Positions 43,620-52,688 of a stretch of 64,000 nucleotides of DNA are shown here, one piece after another (position 1 is the first letter of the stretch; every line of letters begins with the position of its first letter). The notes beneath the pieces are model-generated. The model did not search any database, had not been told where the DNA came from, and worked only from the letters and a program-made list of their open reading frames with translations. Source of the stretch: Galbibacter sp. BG1 (GTDB taxonomy: Bacteria; Bacteroidota; Bacteroidia; Flavobacteriales; Flavobacteriaceae). Position numbers and translations under genes: made by a program. The DNA lies in the NCBI RefSeq assembly GCF_013391805.1, contig NZ_CP058364.1, positions 3,043,501-3,107,500 on the forward strand. Direction: 5' to 3'.

Positions 43620-45170
43620 ATGTTGAAAAAATTAACCCTTCGTATTTTATTTCTTTCTCTCTTAGGAGCGTTCACTATTGGGTGTGATCCAGAAGATGGA
43701 ATGGATGGACTGGATGGTCGTGATGGTATTGACGGTCAAAATGGAGCTGATGGTAAAGATGGTGAAGATCTTACAGCTGAGCTTACCATTTTTGAAAACA
43801 AGTCTAATTTAGATCCTTTAGTGGCCGTACAGCCGCAGTTTAATTATGTAAAGGCTTATTCCTTGTTAAGTTCCTCTGACACCCTATCTAATGGATTTCA
43901 GTTGGTTGGTGCACAGGATGGAGCCGGACTTTTAAAAGATCCAAATGGTTCTGGATATATTTATCTTTCGAATGCTGAAGACGATTATGCAGTTTCCAGA
44001 ATTCGTTTCGATGAGTTTATGAATCCGATTGAAGGCGATTGGTTGTTAAACTCTGGAGTTGCCGATTTTGCCCGTCAATGTTCAGGAACCATGTGGGAGG
44101 CTTCCATTCATGGAGGAAGTTCAGATTTATTTCTATCGGCTTCTGAAAGTATTAATTACGATGTAAAAGGAATTGATCCCTATGTAACAAACCCAACCCC
44201 AACTGCTGATTTTGGTCTGGATGCTTTAGGGGAATTCTCTTGGGAAAATGCGGTGCCGCTTCCTCAAGTAGCTTATTCTGGTAAAACCGTTATTATTGGG
44301 GGAGATGACGATTCCAGCGGATCTGAAGGACAGGTAACCTTATACTACAGCGAAAATGGTGACGCCGATCTTACTGGAGGAAAAATTTACGTATTACGAT
44401 TCAAACAAATATCAGATGGCGCGGGTGGAGTTACAGATGTAACTCCGGGAATGATCTATAACGAGAGTAACTTAGATTTTCAAAAAACCTACGATGTGGA
44501 ATTCGTTGAAATTACAGGAGGAAAGGACCTAACTAAAGATGAGATGGAAACCGCATGTGTAGATGTTCAAGCTTCAGCATTTATGAGGGTAGAAGATGTA
44601 GATTATCAAAAAGGCTCTGCCGAAGCCAACCGTAACGTTTATTTTGCCGTAACAGGCCGTGGCCCTGGTCGAGGCACTTACAACGATTGGGGAACCGTTT
44701 ATAAATTACAATTGGATGAAGCCAACCCACTATCAGGTAAATTGACACAAGTAATCAGCGGAAATACCGATACCAATAATGCGGACGGAAATTTGGGATT
44801 ACTTCAAAGTCCGGATAATATTTGTGTTACCAATAACTTCATTTATACACAAGAAGATCCAAATTCCTTCAGTAGAGGTCATTCTGCTTACATTTATCAA
44901 TCGGATCTTAATGGGAATAACACTCAAGTAGTGCTAGAATTTTTAGTACGTCAAGATCTTGCTGAAAATGGAAGCACTGGTGTAAGTGGTGAATATGGTG
45001 CACTTACCGATGTTTCAGAAAAATTGGGAGTGCCAAATACGTTTATGTTAAATCTTCAACCTCATTACTGGAGAAGTGAAGACTTTAAGGGTAAAGATGG
45101 ACACATAAACGAATCTTATGAAGACAACCAAGGAGGACAAATTGTTCTTTTAAGCGGATTGCCCAGATAA
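43620..45170 (+). CDS. PhoX/DUF839-like lipoprotein with collagen-like Gly-X-Y stretch
   Basis: SPII signal with lipobox TIGC22, then eight Gly-X-Y triplets (GMDGLDGRDGIDGQNGADG and on) as a rigid, Asp-rich, perhaps Ca-binding stalk. The remaining ~460 residues look like a PhoX/DUF839 propeller: YIYLSNAEDDYAVSRIRFDE, DFARQCSGTMWEASIHGG, FAVTGRGPGRGTYNDWGTVY and LLQSPDNICVTNNFIYTQED. PhoX enzymes are Ca/Fe alkaline phosphatases, but the known metal ligands could not be checked by eye, so phosphatase activity is not claimed. It precedes a di-haem peroxidase gene by 155 bp, and a repeat hairpin lies between them. Confidence 0.55.
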   Translation: MLKKLTLRILFLSLLGAFTIGCDPEDGMDGLDGRDGIDGQNGADGKDGEDLTAELTIFENKSNLDPLVAVQPQFNYVKAYSLLSSSDTLSNGFQLVGAQDGAGLLKDPNGSGYIYLSNAEDDYAVSRIRFDEFMNPIEGDWLLNSGVADFARQCSGTMWEASIHGGSSDLFLSASESINYDVKGIDPYVTNPTPTADFGLDALGEFSWENAVPLPQVAYSGKTVIIGGDDDSSGSEGQVTLYYSENGDADLTGGKIYVLRFKQISDGAGGVTDVTPGMIYNESNLDFQKTYDVEFVEITGGKDLTKDEMETACVDVQASAFMRVEDVDYQKGSAEANRNVYFAVTGRGPGRGTYNDWGTVYKLQLDEANPLSGKLTQVISGNTDTNNADGNLGLLQSPDNICVTNNFIYTQEDPNSFSRGHSAYIYQSDLNGNNTQVVLEFLVRQDLAENGSTGVSGEYGALTDVSEKLGVPNTFMLNLQPHYWRSEDFKGKDGHINESYEDNQGGQIVLLSGLPR

Positions 45171-45194
45171 TACTTTTAGATTATAATAGAAAAC

Positions 45195-45263
45195 TGTCAA
45201 CCTGAACTTATCGATGTTTTAGTAGTTGTTTTAAATACTACTTTCGATAGGCTCAGGCTGACA
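45195..45263. repeat. Long inverted repeat (REP/BIME-like)
   Basis: TGTCAACCTGAACTTATCGA at 45195-45214 is nearly complementary to TCGATAGGCTCAGGCTGACA at 45244-45263. The loop between them has its own short inverted pair (TAGTAG / CTACT-like). TGTCA-CCTGA-C-TATCGA arms of this kind are widespread intergenic repeats in Flavobacteria. With no U tract it is not a clear terminator, but it may stabilise or attenuate the upstream mRNA. Confidence 0.7.
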
Positions 45264-45325
45264 TTTAATGTTTAGGACTTTATTGTGATACAGCTTCTTT
45301 ACTTTTAATTTATATCCTCGCACTA

Positions 45326-47149
45326 ATGAAAAATCAAATATTTCTTTTAATACTAACTTTGATTATATTTTCTTGTAAGAATGTACCACAGGAAAAGGGT
45401 GAAATGGAAACCTTTGGAAATTTTGAACCTGCACAGGAATTTTATCTTTCCAATTTAAACCAAAGTATTAGGTTGATGGATTCCCTAGCTCAGTATGAAG
45501 CAGAAACGCCCGAAGCCAAAGAGATTTTCATCGCTTTACGCTCTTCCTTTAAGAAAGCAGAACCTTATGCTGCTTATCTAAATCCTGAAATTGGACATAG
45601 GGTAAATGGTCCTGCACTGCCAATTTTTACCGATGATACCCAAAGGGTCTTAAACCCAATTGGGTTACAAAAAATTGAAGAATCTATTTTCGAAGGAGGA
45701 ACGTCTAAAGTTGTTTACAAAAAAGAAGTTTCTTTAACCAAGGGATTGCTAAAGGTTTTACAGGATTATGTGTCGAGTAAAAAATTGGATTCCCAACGAT
45801 TTTTTATTGCTACACATCAGCAATTGTTTCGTATTGTTAGCCTTGGTATTTCTGGTTTCGATACTCCAGTTAGTCAATTAGGACTTCAAGAAAGCGCTAT
45901 TTCTTTAGAAAGTTTACTTTATGTTTATAAGCTAAGCATTCAAAATATTATACAGGAAAAAAATACGGAGTTAGACCAAGAATTCGAACAGAATATTATT
46001 GATGCTGTAGCTTATCTAAATAATAATACCAACTTCGAGGCCTTTGATAGATTTACTTTTATAAGGGATTATATGAATCCAATTACAAGAAATTGGGTAG
46101 AAATACGTAAAACCAGTAAACTATGGGAAGGTACAAACAACAAACCGTTTAACTTCGATGCTCCCACTTTTTTTGAGAAAAATTCTTTTAACAAAGATTA
46201 TTTTATGCCTGTTACCAACCGCAATGCCACCCCTGAACAAATCGACTTGGGAGAGAAACTTTTTTTCGATCCAAACTTATCCGCTACAGGAAAAATGTCT
46301 TGTGCCACCTGTCACTCTCCGGAAAAAGCATATACCGATGGCCTAATGGTCAATTTGGATAATGAAGGGGAACCGCTGAAAAGAAATACTCCAACACTTA
46401 TAAATTCTGTGTATCAAAGAAGTTTTTTCTGGGATGGTAGATCACCTACAATTATGAATCAGATTTCTGAAGTTTTTAGTAACACAAAAGAATTCAACTC
46501 CAATGTTCATCAATTTTCAGATAAAATATTAAAAGATACCACTTACAATTCCATGTTTAGAAGTGCTTTTGGTAAGATTCCCACCAAAAACAGTGAAATT
46601 ATTAAAGCAATATCTTCTTACGTGGCATCCTTAAATGGATTTAATTCTAAGTTTGATAGAAATATTCGTGGAGAGATTCATACCATTACAGAAAAGGAAA
46701 AATTAGGTTTTAATATTTTTATGGGAAAAGGGCTGTGTGCAACATGTCATTTTATTCCTCTTACCAATGGAACCGTTCCACCGTTTTTTGCGGAGACCGA
46801 GAAAGAAGTGATCGGGGTGCCCGAAACCGCAGCAAATAGACAATTGGATGATGATCTGGGTTTTTATTGGATGTTTCAAGAGGAATTACATCGCGGAATG
46901 TTTAAAACGCCAACACTTAGGAATGTTGCTTTAACCGCACCTTACATGCACAATGGGGTGTACAATTCTTTACCACAGGTAATGGAGTTTTACAATCTTG
47001 GGGGCGGCGGAGGAATGGGATTCGATCTACCACATCAAACCTTGCCTTTTGATGAATTAAATTTAAATAAAAAAGAGCTGGATGCTTTAGTGGCTTTTAT
47101 GAAAACATTAACCGATACAGCTGTTGAAGAGTACGAAGCAAGCCTTTAA
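45326..47149 (+). CDS. Di-haem cytochrome c peroxidase/MauG-like lipoprotein with N-terminal extension
   Basis: Lipobox FSC17, then ~280 residues of helical sequence resembling the insert-bearing, imelysin-like N-termini of some Bacteroidota peroxidases. A CCP/MauG module follows, with haem sites CATCH at about residues 326-330 and 471-475. Between and after these come the family marks YQRSFFWDGRSPTIMNQISE, FKTPTLRNVALTAPYMHNGV and YNLGGGGGM. It reduces H2O2 or performs a MauG-like oxidation in the periplasm. The pairing with the PhoX-like lipoprotein suggests a shared pathway, possibly iron- or phosphate-linked, but this is inference. Its stop overlaps the convergent TIGR02757 gene by 4 bp. 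Confidence 0.85.
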   Translation: MKNQIFLLILTLIIFSCKNVPQEKGEMETFGNFEPAQEFYLSNLNQSIRLMDSLAQYEAETPEAKEIFIALRSSFKKAEPYAAYLNPEIGHRVNGPALPIFTDDTQRVLNPIGLQKIEESIFEGGTSKVVYKKEVSLTKGLLKVLQDYVSSKKLDSQRFFIATHQQLFRIVSLGISGFDTPVSQLGLQESAISLESLLYVYKLSIQNIIQEKNTELDQEFEQNIIDAVAYLNNNTNFEAFDRFTFIRDYMNPITRNWVEIRKTSKLWEGTNNKPFNFDAPTFFEKNSFNKDYFMPVTNRNATPEQIDLGEKLFFDPNLSATGKMSCATCHSPEKAYTDGLMVNLDNEGEPLKRNTPTLINSVYQRSFFWDGRSPTIMNQISEVFSNTKEFNSNVHQFSDKILKDTTYNSMFRSAFGKIPTKNSEIIKAISSYVASLNGFNSKFDRNIRGEIHTITEKEKLGFNIFMGKGLCATCHFIPLTNGTVPPFFAETEKEVIGVPETAANRQLDDDLGFYWMFQEELHRGMFKTPTLRNVALTAPYMHNGVYNSLPQVMEFYNLGGGGGMGFDLPHQTLPFDELNLNKKELDALVAFMKTLTDTAVEEYEASL

Positions 47150-47910
47150 AATTTCTCAAAAACCCCCAAGCCAAACAGAGCAAAATCATATTTAACAGGA
47201 TCTTTAGGATCTAGCTTTCTAAGGTTTTTGTCCAGCTCCTGCAACGCCTTGGCATCGTTTTGCTTTCTTTTGAGCAGGCTTAATTTTCTGGCAACGTTTC
47301 CGGAGTGTACGTCGAGCGGACAAGATAGTAGCGCAGGGGAGATGCTTTTCCATATCCCAAAGTCAACGCCGTGGTTGTCTTGGCGTACCATCCATCGTAA
47401 AAACATATTGATCCTTTTGGCTGAAGAGCCTTTAAGCGGATTGGAAACATGTTTTTGCGTTCTCGGTAAATGTTCTACCTCAAAAAAGAGCTCCTTAAAC
47501 TTTGCAATAGCCGGTTGTAAGGAATCTTTACTGGCATATTTTGCAAAAATAGGTTCCATGCCATCGTAGTTTTTATAGAGGTGCTGAAGGCTTTTTATAA
47601 ATTGAATAAAGTCGTATCCATTAAAGGTGCGGTGTACAAAGGGGAGTAGCTTTTGCAGATCTTCTTCGGAATGGTTTATAACAAAATCGTAAGGGGAATC
47701 ATCCATAAGAGTCATCATTTTACGCGCATTGTTAATTATACTTTTTCGGTTTCCCCAAGCAATGGTAGCTGCCAAAAATCCCGAAATCTCTATATCTTCT
47801 TTGGCCGTAAATCTATGTGGTATTTGTATAGGGTCCGTTTCAATAAAGTCAGGATTATTGTAGTAGGCTGCTTTTTGGTCTAGAAATTCTTTTAATTCAG
47901 ATTTTTTCAA
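47146..47910 (-). CDS. TIGR02757 (DUF2400) family protein
   Basis: A 254-residue cytoplasmic protein: KKSELKEFLDQKAAYYNNPD, IQIPHRFTAKEDIEISGFLA, AATIAWGNRKSIINNARKMM, RINMFLRWMVRQDNHGVDFG and SPALLSCPLDVHSGNVARKL, all as in this widespread but uncharacterised Bacteroidota family. The helix-hairpin layout and Asp/His content recall HhH-GPD DNA glycosylases, which is the best structural guess. It is convergent with the peroxidase gene (4-bp overlap), so a shared terminator is not possible. Confidence 0.82.
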   Translation of the reverse strand: MKKSELKEFLDQKAAYYNNPDFIETDPIQIPHRFTAKEDIEISGFLAATIAWGNRKSIINNARKMMTLMDDSPYDFVINHSEEDLQKLLPFVHRTFNGYDFIQFIKSLQHLYKNYDGMEPIFAKYASKDSLQPAIAKFKELFFEVEHLPRTQKHVSNPLKGSSAKRINMFLRWMVRQDNHGVDFGIWKSISPALLSCPLDVHSGNVARKLSLLKRKQNDAKALQELDKNLRKLDPKDPVKYDFALFGLGVFEKF

Positions 47911-47974
47911 AAAAATAGAAGTTATATATTTTTCAAAAGTATAGTTGGGATAACTATATTATTACAACCTTAAA

Positions 47975-48637
47975 TTATACCACTATATTACCATCTACCA
48001 TAGTGAGTTTCCTATCGGCCATATCTGCCAATTCTTCATTGTGGGTAACAATAACAAAGGTCTGTCCAAATTGATCCCTAAGTTCAAAAAATAAATTATG
48101 CAATCTATCAGCACTTTCCGAATCTAAATTTCCGCTGGGCTCATCTGCAAAAACTATGGAAGGGTTGTTAATTAATGCACGGGCAACGGCAACCCTTTGT
48201 TGCTCTCCTCCAGAAAGCTCGTTTGGTTTATGGTCTATTCTATGGGAAAGTCCTAAAAAATCCAATAGCTCTTTGGCTCTTTTTTCGGCCTCAGCTTTTG
48301 GTGTTTTTTTAATAAAAGCGGGGATACAAACATTTTCCAAAGCGGTAAACTCTGGCAGTAACTGATGAAACTGAAAGATAAAACCGATGTGTTCATTTCT
48401 AAATTTGGCCAGCTCTTTATCTTTAAGTTTACTTACTTCCTTATTGTTAATTAAAAGCTCGAGATCGGCAGCTTTATCGGGCTTGTCCAAGGTTCCTAAA
48501 ATCTGCAATAAGGTGGTTTTTCCTGCTCCGGAAGCACCTACTATGGAAATAACTTCCCCTTTGGTAATAGACACATTAACCCCCTTAAGCACCTCTAAAG
48601 AACCAAATGTTTTATGAATATTCTTAGCTTCAATCAT
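47975..48637 (-). CDS. ABC transporter ATP-binding protein, LolD/MacB type
   Basis: A 220-residue ATPase: Walker [22 protein letters not shown]-loop [18 protein letters not shown], signature [19 protein letters not shown], Walker [17 protein letters not shown] and switch His [11 protein letters not shown]. The insert after Walker A and the family-typical ENVCIPAFI place it near LolD, which powers lipoprotein release with LolC/E permeases; none is adjacent, so the partner is encoded elsewhere. It stands alone, 64 bp downstream of no obvious partner. Confidence 0.85.
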   Translation of the reverse strand: MIEAKNIHKTFGSLEVLKGVNVSITKGEVISIVGASGAGKTTLLQILGTLDKPDKAADLELLINNKEVSKLKDKELAKFRNEHIGFIFQFHQLLPEFTALENVCIPAFIKKTPKAEAEKRAKELLDFLGLSHRIDHKPNELSGGEQQRVAVARALINNPSIVFADEPSGNLDSESADRLHNLFFELRDQFGQTFVIVTHNEELADMADRKLTMVDGNIVV

Positions 48638-48833
48638 ATGAAAATAAATATGTATTCCCGAAAAATTTTATGCGGGATGTATAAAAATTAAAGATTATTT
48701 GCATTAAGTAAATTAAATAACCTTGCGTAAATATAGTCCGACTTTGTTTTACTTAGATGCAAAGCTGCTAAGTTATCGATTCGGTATTTAAAACGAAAGT
48801 TTCTGTAAGCAGGATTTAAATATTAAAAAGAAA

Positions 48834-49757
48834 TTAGCTTCTCGCTTTTTGTTCCATGGGTAATAAACACTCGTAGATCATCTCATTAATTGGGGTCGCC
48901 ACCCCGAGTTTTTTACCTTCTTGCACAATATAGCCATTAAAGTTTTCTAGTTCTGAAGGTTTTCCTTCCATAATATCCCTTTGCGTAGATGCGGTGCTTT
49001 TTGGATCTTGATGATCGATAATTTCGAAAACGTTTTTAACATCTTCTTCATTCAAGTCGATTTTCTTGGTTTGCGCTATTTTTAAAATTTCGTAGGCTGT
49101 TTGCAGCATCATATCATAGAGATAGGTGCTTTTTCGAATCTCGCCTATTGGAACCCGGGTGAGTCCGCCGATGCCGCTAATAGTACAAATAAACATAAAT
49201 TTCTTCCATACCTCTCGATGGATATCCTTTGCCAGGATACCATTAATACCAGCTTCAATAAAGATATCTTGAATGTTTAGAATCCGCTTTGTTTGCTTAT
49301 TGTCCAGTTCGCCAAAAGTAAGCGTGGGATCTACCGCAAAGTGCCGTATGACTCCTGGGGATTCCTTAAAACTTATAATATTGCATAAACCACTTAAAAT
49401 TTGATCTTTCGGAAGAAATTGCATCAATTTTTGTGGATTGCTGGCACCGTTTTGTAATGGTAGGAAAAGTGTGCCTGTGTTTATAAAAGGTTTAATTGCT
49501 TCTGCGGCTTTAGGCAGTTGCCAACTTTTTACACCAAAAATCACCAAATCTGGCGTTGGTATTTCCCTTAGGTCTTCGGTTGCAAGATCTGGTTTTACGT
49601 TAAAATCCCCTTGAAAACTTTTTACCGTAATACCCTGTTTTTGTATAGCTTTTAAATGCTCTCCACGGGCCACAAAACTAACATGGTGATCGGTGGTGGC
49701 CAATTTGGCACCAAAATACCCGCCTACACCGCCAATACCGTATATTAAAATGTTCAT
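48834..49757 (-). CDS. panE: 2-dehydropantoate 2-reductase (PanE/ApbA)
   Basis: NADPH-dependent ketopantoate reduction in pantothenate/CoA synthesis. MNILIYGIGGVGGYFGAKLA is the dinucleotide-binding start, followed by VKSWQLPKAAEAIKPFINTG, LPLQNGASNPQKLMQFLP and the C-terminal helical domain with IHREVWKKFMFICTISGIGG, whose Lys is catalytic in the family, and PSELENFNGYIVQEGKKLGV. The 307 residues are normal. Monocistronic with modest gaps on both sides; no panB/panC nearby. Confidence 0.88.
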   Translation of the reverse strand: MNILIYGIGGVGGYFGAKLATTDHHVSFVARGEHLKAIQKQGITVKSFQGDFNVKPDLATEDLREIPTPDLVIFGVKSWQLPKAAEAIKPFINTGTLFLPLQNGASNPQKLMQFLPKDQILSGLCNIISFKESPGVIRHFAVDPTLTFGELDNKQTKRILNIQDIFIEAGINGILAKDIHREVWKKFMFICTISGIGGLTRVPIGEIRKSTYLYDMMLQTAYEILKIAQTKKIDLNEEDVKNVFEIIDHQDPKSTASTQRDIMEGKPSELENFNGYIVQEGKKLGVATPINEMIYECLLPMEQKARS

Positions 49758-49832
49758 ATCCTAAAATTTATATTCTTAAAAATACAAATTTGCGGATGAA
49801 ACCGAAGGATCTTTTACCGACGGAAATAAATA

Positions 49833-51431
49833 TTATGAACGTTCCATTACGTTGTTCAGATGTTTTTCTGTTTTAAATTTTTCAAAAAGAACTGTTGCTA
49901 AAACAGATGATAACCAGGTGATCCTTCCGCAGTGTTCTACATGCCAAACCGCTTTGTTTTCAATAATGTTACCGGCCAATAATGGCCCTACAATATGAAG
50001 GTTTTCCGTAGCTTCCAAAGAATCGTTGACCTGTAAGCCAATATGCGATTCATTCGGGGTACAAAGTCCTTTGTCAATAAGGTTTTTTAGCAATACAGGA
50101 ATTTCTTTATCGTTAAAAGTTTTACTGCCGATACAGTTGATAACAATATGGTAGGGAATATCAGCGGTTTTTAATGTTCCAGAGGAAGTATCGAAATATT
50201 TAAGGTAATGGGAATTAGTTTTAGCTCCCTTTTCGATGCTGTGATATCTGCCTGCAATATGGTTAAATCTATTTTTTTCCAACAGTTTGTTGATGGTTTG
50301 GGTATAATGCTCACCAGCACATCGCTGTCTTCTGCCAATTTCATTACCGTATTTGCAAGCAAATATTTTAAGCTCTTCTTTACTTAATTTGGCCAATAAA
50401 ACACCAAAAGCACTGGAGATGATGCCAACGGTTGAAGCGGCGCCTAGCGAGATAGCTCCGGCAGCATCCAAATCTTTATAAGTGGCGGCTGCAATTTCTT
50501 TAGCGGTGAGATTGTCTTTATTTTCTAATTGTTTCAGATGAACCGGAATAAACTGTGCCTGTTTTTGAGTGTCCACAACTGCATCGGGTAGAATACCGTG
50601 GGTAGATAGAAAGGTAAAGTGGTCGAGTTCCACCACAGTTTCTACATCGTCGTTAAGCTTGTAGAGCAATTCCAAGGCACTCGCGTTGGCGCCAATGATC
50701 AATACATTGTTTGGTTGCTTTTTTCTGTTACTACTGAAGTTTTTTATGAGATTTAGATTCTCCTGAAGACTTGGGGTGTAGTTATCATTGATTACCAAAA
50801 GGTCATTCTTTTGATAAACGGACTGTTCCATGTAAATAGTTTTGGTAGGTAACGACCCTACGGCCAGAACCACCTTTTTAGAATGTAAAGTTTTATTTTT
50901 GGTGAAAACGGTAAACAACTGCTTGCTTTTTTCAACATCTAACACCTCTTCCGTAAGAAAGGTTAAATCAATTCTGTTTGCAGATTGTAAGCGTGAAATG
51001 AGTTTTTCTATTTTTTCCGTTAGGTACCTTCCGAAGAAACTTCGTGGAACAAAGAGGTCTTCCCATTCGTTGTTTTCAATTTGTTTGGCGTGTTTTTTAA
51101 TCCAATTTAGGGAAAGGTGTCCGCCATCATCCAAAAGCTCATCAATAAGCCATTCCTTATTGTTTTGGAGCCACTCTATAAACAAGCTTCTTTCAGGTTC
51201 GGGCAAGAAATTTTTGAGGGAAGTAATTAGCAAAACCGAATTTCCAGAGCGCGAACCGTAAGGGATCCCCGTGAAAAATTCAGCATACTTATTTACAATA
51301 CAGATTTTAAGAGGGGTTTCCATAGAAGATTTTTCTATGTGTTCCAGTAGATAGAGTAGGGTAAAGGTAGAAGAGATTCCAGAACCTATAAATGTGAGGT
51401 CTACCGTATCAAGCTTAGTTTGCATATTCAT
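49833..51431 (-). CDS. FAD/NAD(P)-binding protein (NAD_binding_9 type)
   Basis: A 532-residue flavin-dependent protein. The N terminus DLTFIGSGISSTFTLLYLLE is a Rossmann FAD motif, VVLAVGSLPTKTIYMEQS marks the second dinucleotide region, and NNVLIIGANASALELLYKL adds a second GxGxxA-type fold. The rest resembles FAD-NAD(P)-binding proteins of the HI0933/NAD_binding_9 group, often of unknown substrate. Its start lies 17 bp inside the upstream acyltransferase gene, so it is part of the sugar transferase operon and may act on an activated sugar or amino sugar, though this is inferred from context only. Confidence 0.68.
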   Translation of the reverse strand: MNMQTKLDTVDLTFIGSGISSTFTLLYLLEHIEKSSMETPLKICIVNKYAEFFTGIPYGSRSGNSVLLITSLKNFLPEPERSLFIEWLQNNKEWLIDELLDDGGHLSLNWIKKHAKQIENNEWEDLFVPRSFFGRYLTEKIEKLISRLQSANRIDLTFLTEEVLDVEKSKQLFTVFTKNKTLHSKKVVLAVGSLPTKTIYMEQSVYQKNDLLVINDNYTPSLQENLNLIKNFSSNRKKQPNNVLIIGANASALELLYKLNDDVETVVELDHFTFLSTHGILPDAVVDTQKQAQFIPVHLKQLENKDNLTAKEIAAATYKDLDAAGAISLGAASTVGIISSAFGVLLAKLSKEELKIFACKYGNEIGRRQRCAGEHYTQTINKLLEKNRFNHIAGRYHSIEKGAKTNSHYLKYFDTSSGTLKTADIPYHIVINCIGSKTFNDKEIPVLLKNLIDKGLCTPNESHIGLQVNDSLEATENLHIVGPLLAGNIIENKAVWHVEHCGRITWLSSVLATVLFEKFKTEKHLNNVMERS

Positions 51432-52080
51432 TATTTACTTCTTTATATTTAATTACCCTTCCTGGGTTTCCTACCACGGTGGCATAATCTGGCACATCTT
51501 TAATAATTACTGTTCCTGCACCCAGCAAACAGTCTTCTCCAATGGTTTTAATCCCTGTCATGGCCGTTACTCCCATCCCTACATAAGCTTTACTTTTAAC
51601 ATGTATACAAGCGCCAATATTAACCCCAGAAGATAGAAATACACCATCCTCCAATGTTACGTGGTGCGCTATGGTACTGTCCATATTTACCATAATATAA
51701 CTGCCAATGGAAGTATGTGGCATAACAATATTACCAACCAACATGTAAACGGCTTCCCCCAAGGAGACGTCTGGGGCTATATGTACCGTTTTATGAATAA
51801 AACTGGGGATGGAATAGCCTTCTTTTTTTAAAGTGGAAAGATATTTAACCCGAATGTGGTTGTTGCCAATTGGGCAATACACGTTTTGTATTTTCTCTTT
51901 AAAGGAAGTTGAAAATAAGTCTTGGTAATTGCCCAATACAGGAATGCCTATTACCTCTTGATGCAGAAGTTGTGGATCGTCGTCTATAAAACCAACGATA
52001 TTTACCCCAGCTTCCTTTAAATAAGAAGCGTAAACCTGTCCTTGAGTGCCGGCACCTATAATAATTGAATTTTCTTTCAT
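51415..52080 (-). CDS. NeuD/PglD-like sugar O/N-acyltransferase
   Basis: A 221-residue protein with an N-terminal Rossmann-like domain (IIIGAGTQGQVYASYLKEAG) binding the sugar nucleotide and a C-terminal left-handed beta helix of hexapeptide repeats (VSLGEAVYMLVGNIVMPHTS, VTLEDGVFLSSGVNIGACIH, KTIGEDCLLGAGTVIIKDVP). The His in HHVTLEDG is the probable catalytic base, as in PglD. It acetylates an amino sugar for glycan synthesis. It sits 2 bp after the sugar transferase gene, the same pairing as PglC/PglD in bacillosamine pathways. Confidence 0.83.
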   Translation of the reverse strand: MKENSIIIGAGTQGQVYASYLKEAGVNIVGFIDDDPQLLHQEVIGIPVLGNYQDLFSTSFKEKIQNVYCPIGNNHIRVKYLSTLKKEGYSIPSFIHKTVHIAPDVSLGEAVYMLVGNIVMPHTSIGSYIMVNMDSTIAHHVTLEDGVFLSSGVNIGACIHVKSKAYVGMGVTAMTGIKTIGEDCLLGAGTVIIKDVPDYATVVGNPGRVIKYKEVNNEYAN

Positions 52081-52082
52081 AT

Positions 52083-52688
52083 TTAATTGTTTCCTTGAAA
52101 AGCTGCCATATTTAAAGTAGCACTACTGTTAACTCCATCTTTGGCAAGGACTTTCTGTACTGTTTTAAGCAAAATTAGAACGTCCGTTTTAAGACTTAAG
52201 TTTTGAACATACCATACGTCCAATTCAAATTTATGTTCCCATGAGATTGCATTTCTGCCATTTACCTGCGCCCAACCCGTAATTCCAGGTTTTACTGCAT
52301 GCCTTTGTTGTTGAAAATCGTTGTAAAGCGGGAGGTATTTTACAAGCAACGGCCGGGGCCCTACAATACTCATATCTCCCTTTAAAACATTGAACAGTTG
52401 TGGGATTTCATCCAAAGAATACTTTCTAATGAATGCTCCAAAAGGTGTAATTCTTTCTTGATACGGTAATAATTGTCCGTTTTCGTCTTTTTCGTCCGTC
52501 ATGGACTTAAATTTTATAAGTCGGAATATTTTTTCGTTTTTACCAGGGCGATCCTGAAAGAAAAACGGTTTCCCTTTATTTATAAAAATGAGGGTAATAC
52601 CAACTATTAAAAGTAGGGGTGAAAGAATGATTATGCCACCAAATGCCATTAAAACATCCAGTAACCGTTTTATAAAAAACTGATACAT
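52083..52688 (-). CDS. Initiating sugar-phosphate transferase (WcaJ/PglC-type)
   Basis: A small monotopic phosphoglycosyl transferase (201 residues) that links a sugar-1-phosphate to undecaprenyl phosphate and so starts a glycan. It has an N-terminal hydrophobic re-entrant helix (LDVLMAFGGIIILSPLLLIV), the catalytic KGKPFFFQDRPGKNEKIFRL, YSLDEIPQLFNVLKGDMSIV, GPRPLLVKYLPLYN and GITGWAQVNGRNAISWEHKF. PglC-sized, it lacks the extra helices of WbaP. It heads the three-gene operon with an acyltransferase and an FAD protein; no glycosyltransferases follow here. Confidence 0.88.
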   Translation of the reverse strand: MYQFFIKRLLDVLMAFGGIIILSPLLLIVGITLIFINKGKPFFFQDRPGKNEKIFRLIKFKSMTDEKDENGQLLPYQERITPFGAFIRKYSLDEIPQLFNVLKGDMSIVGPRPLLVKYLPLYNDFQQQRHAVKPGITGWAQVNGRNAISWEHKFELDVWYVQNLSLKTDVLILLKTVQKVLAKDGVNSSATLNMAAFQGNN

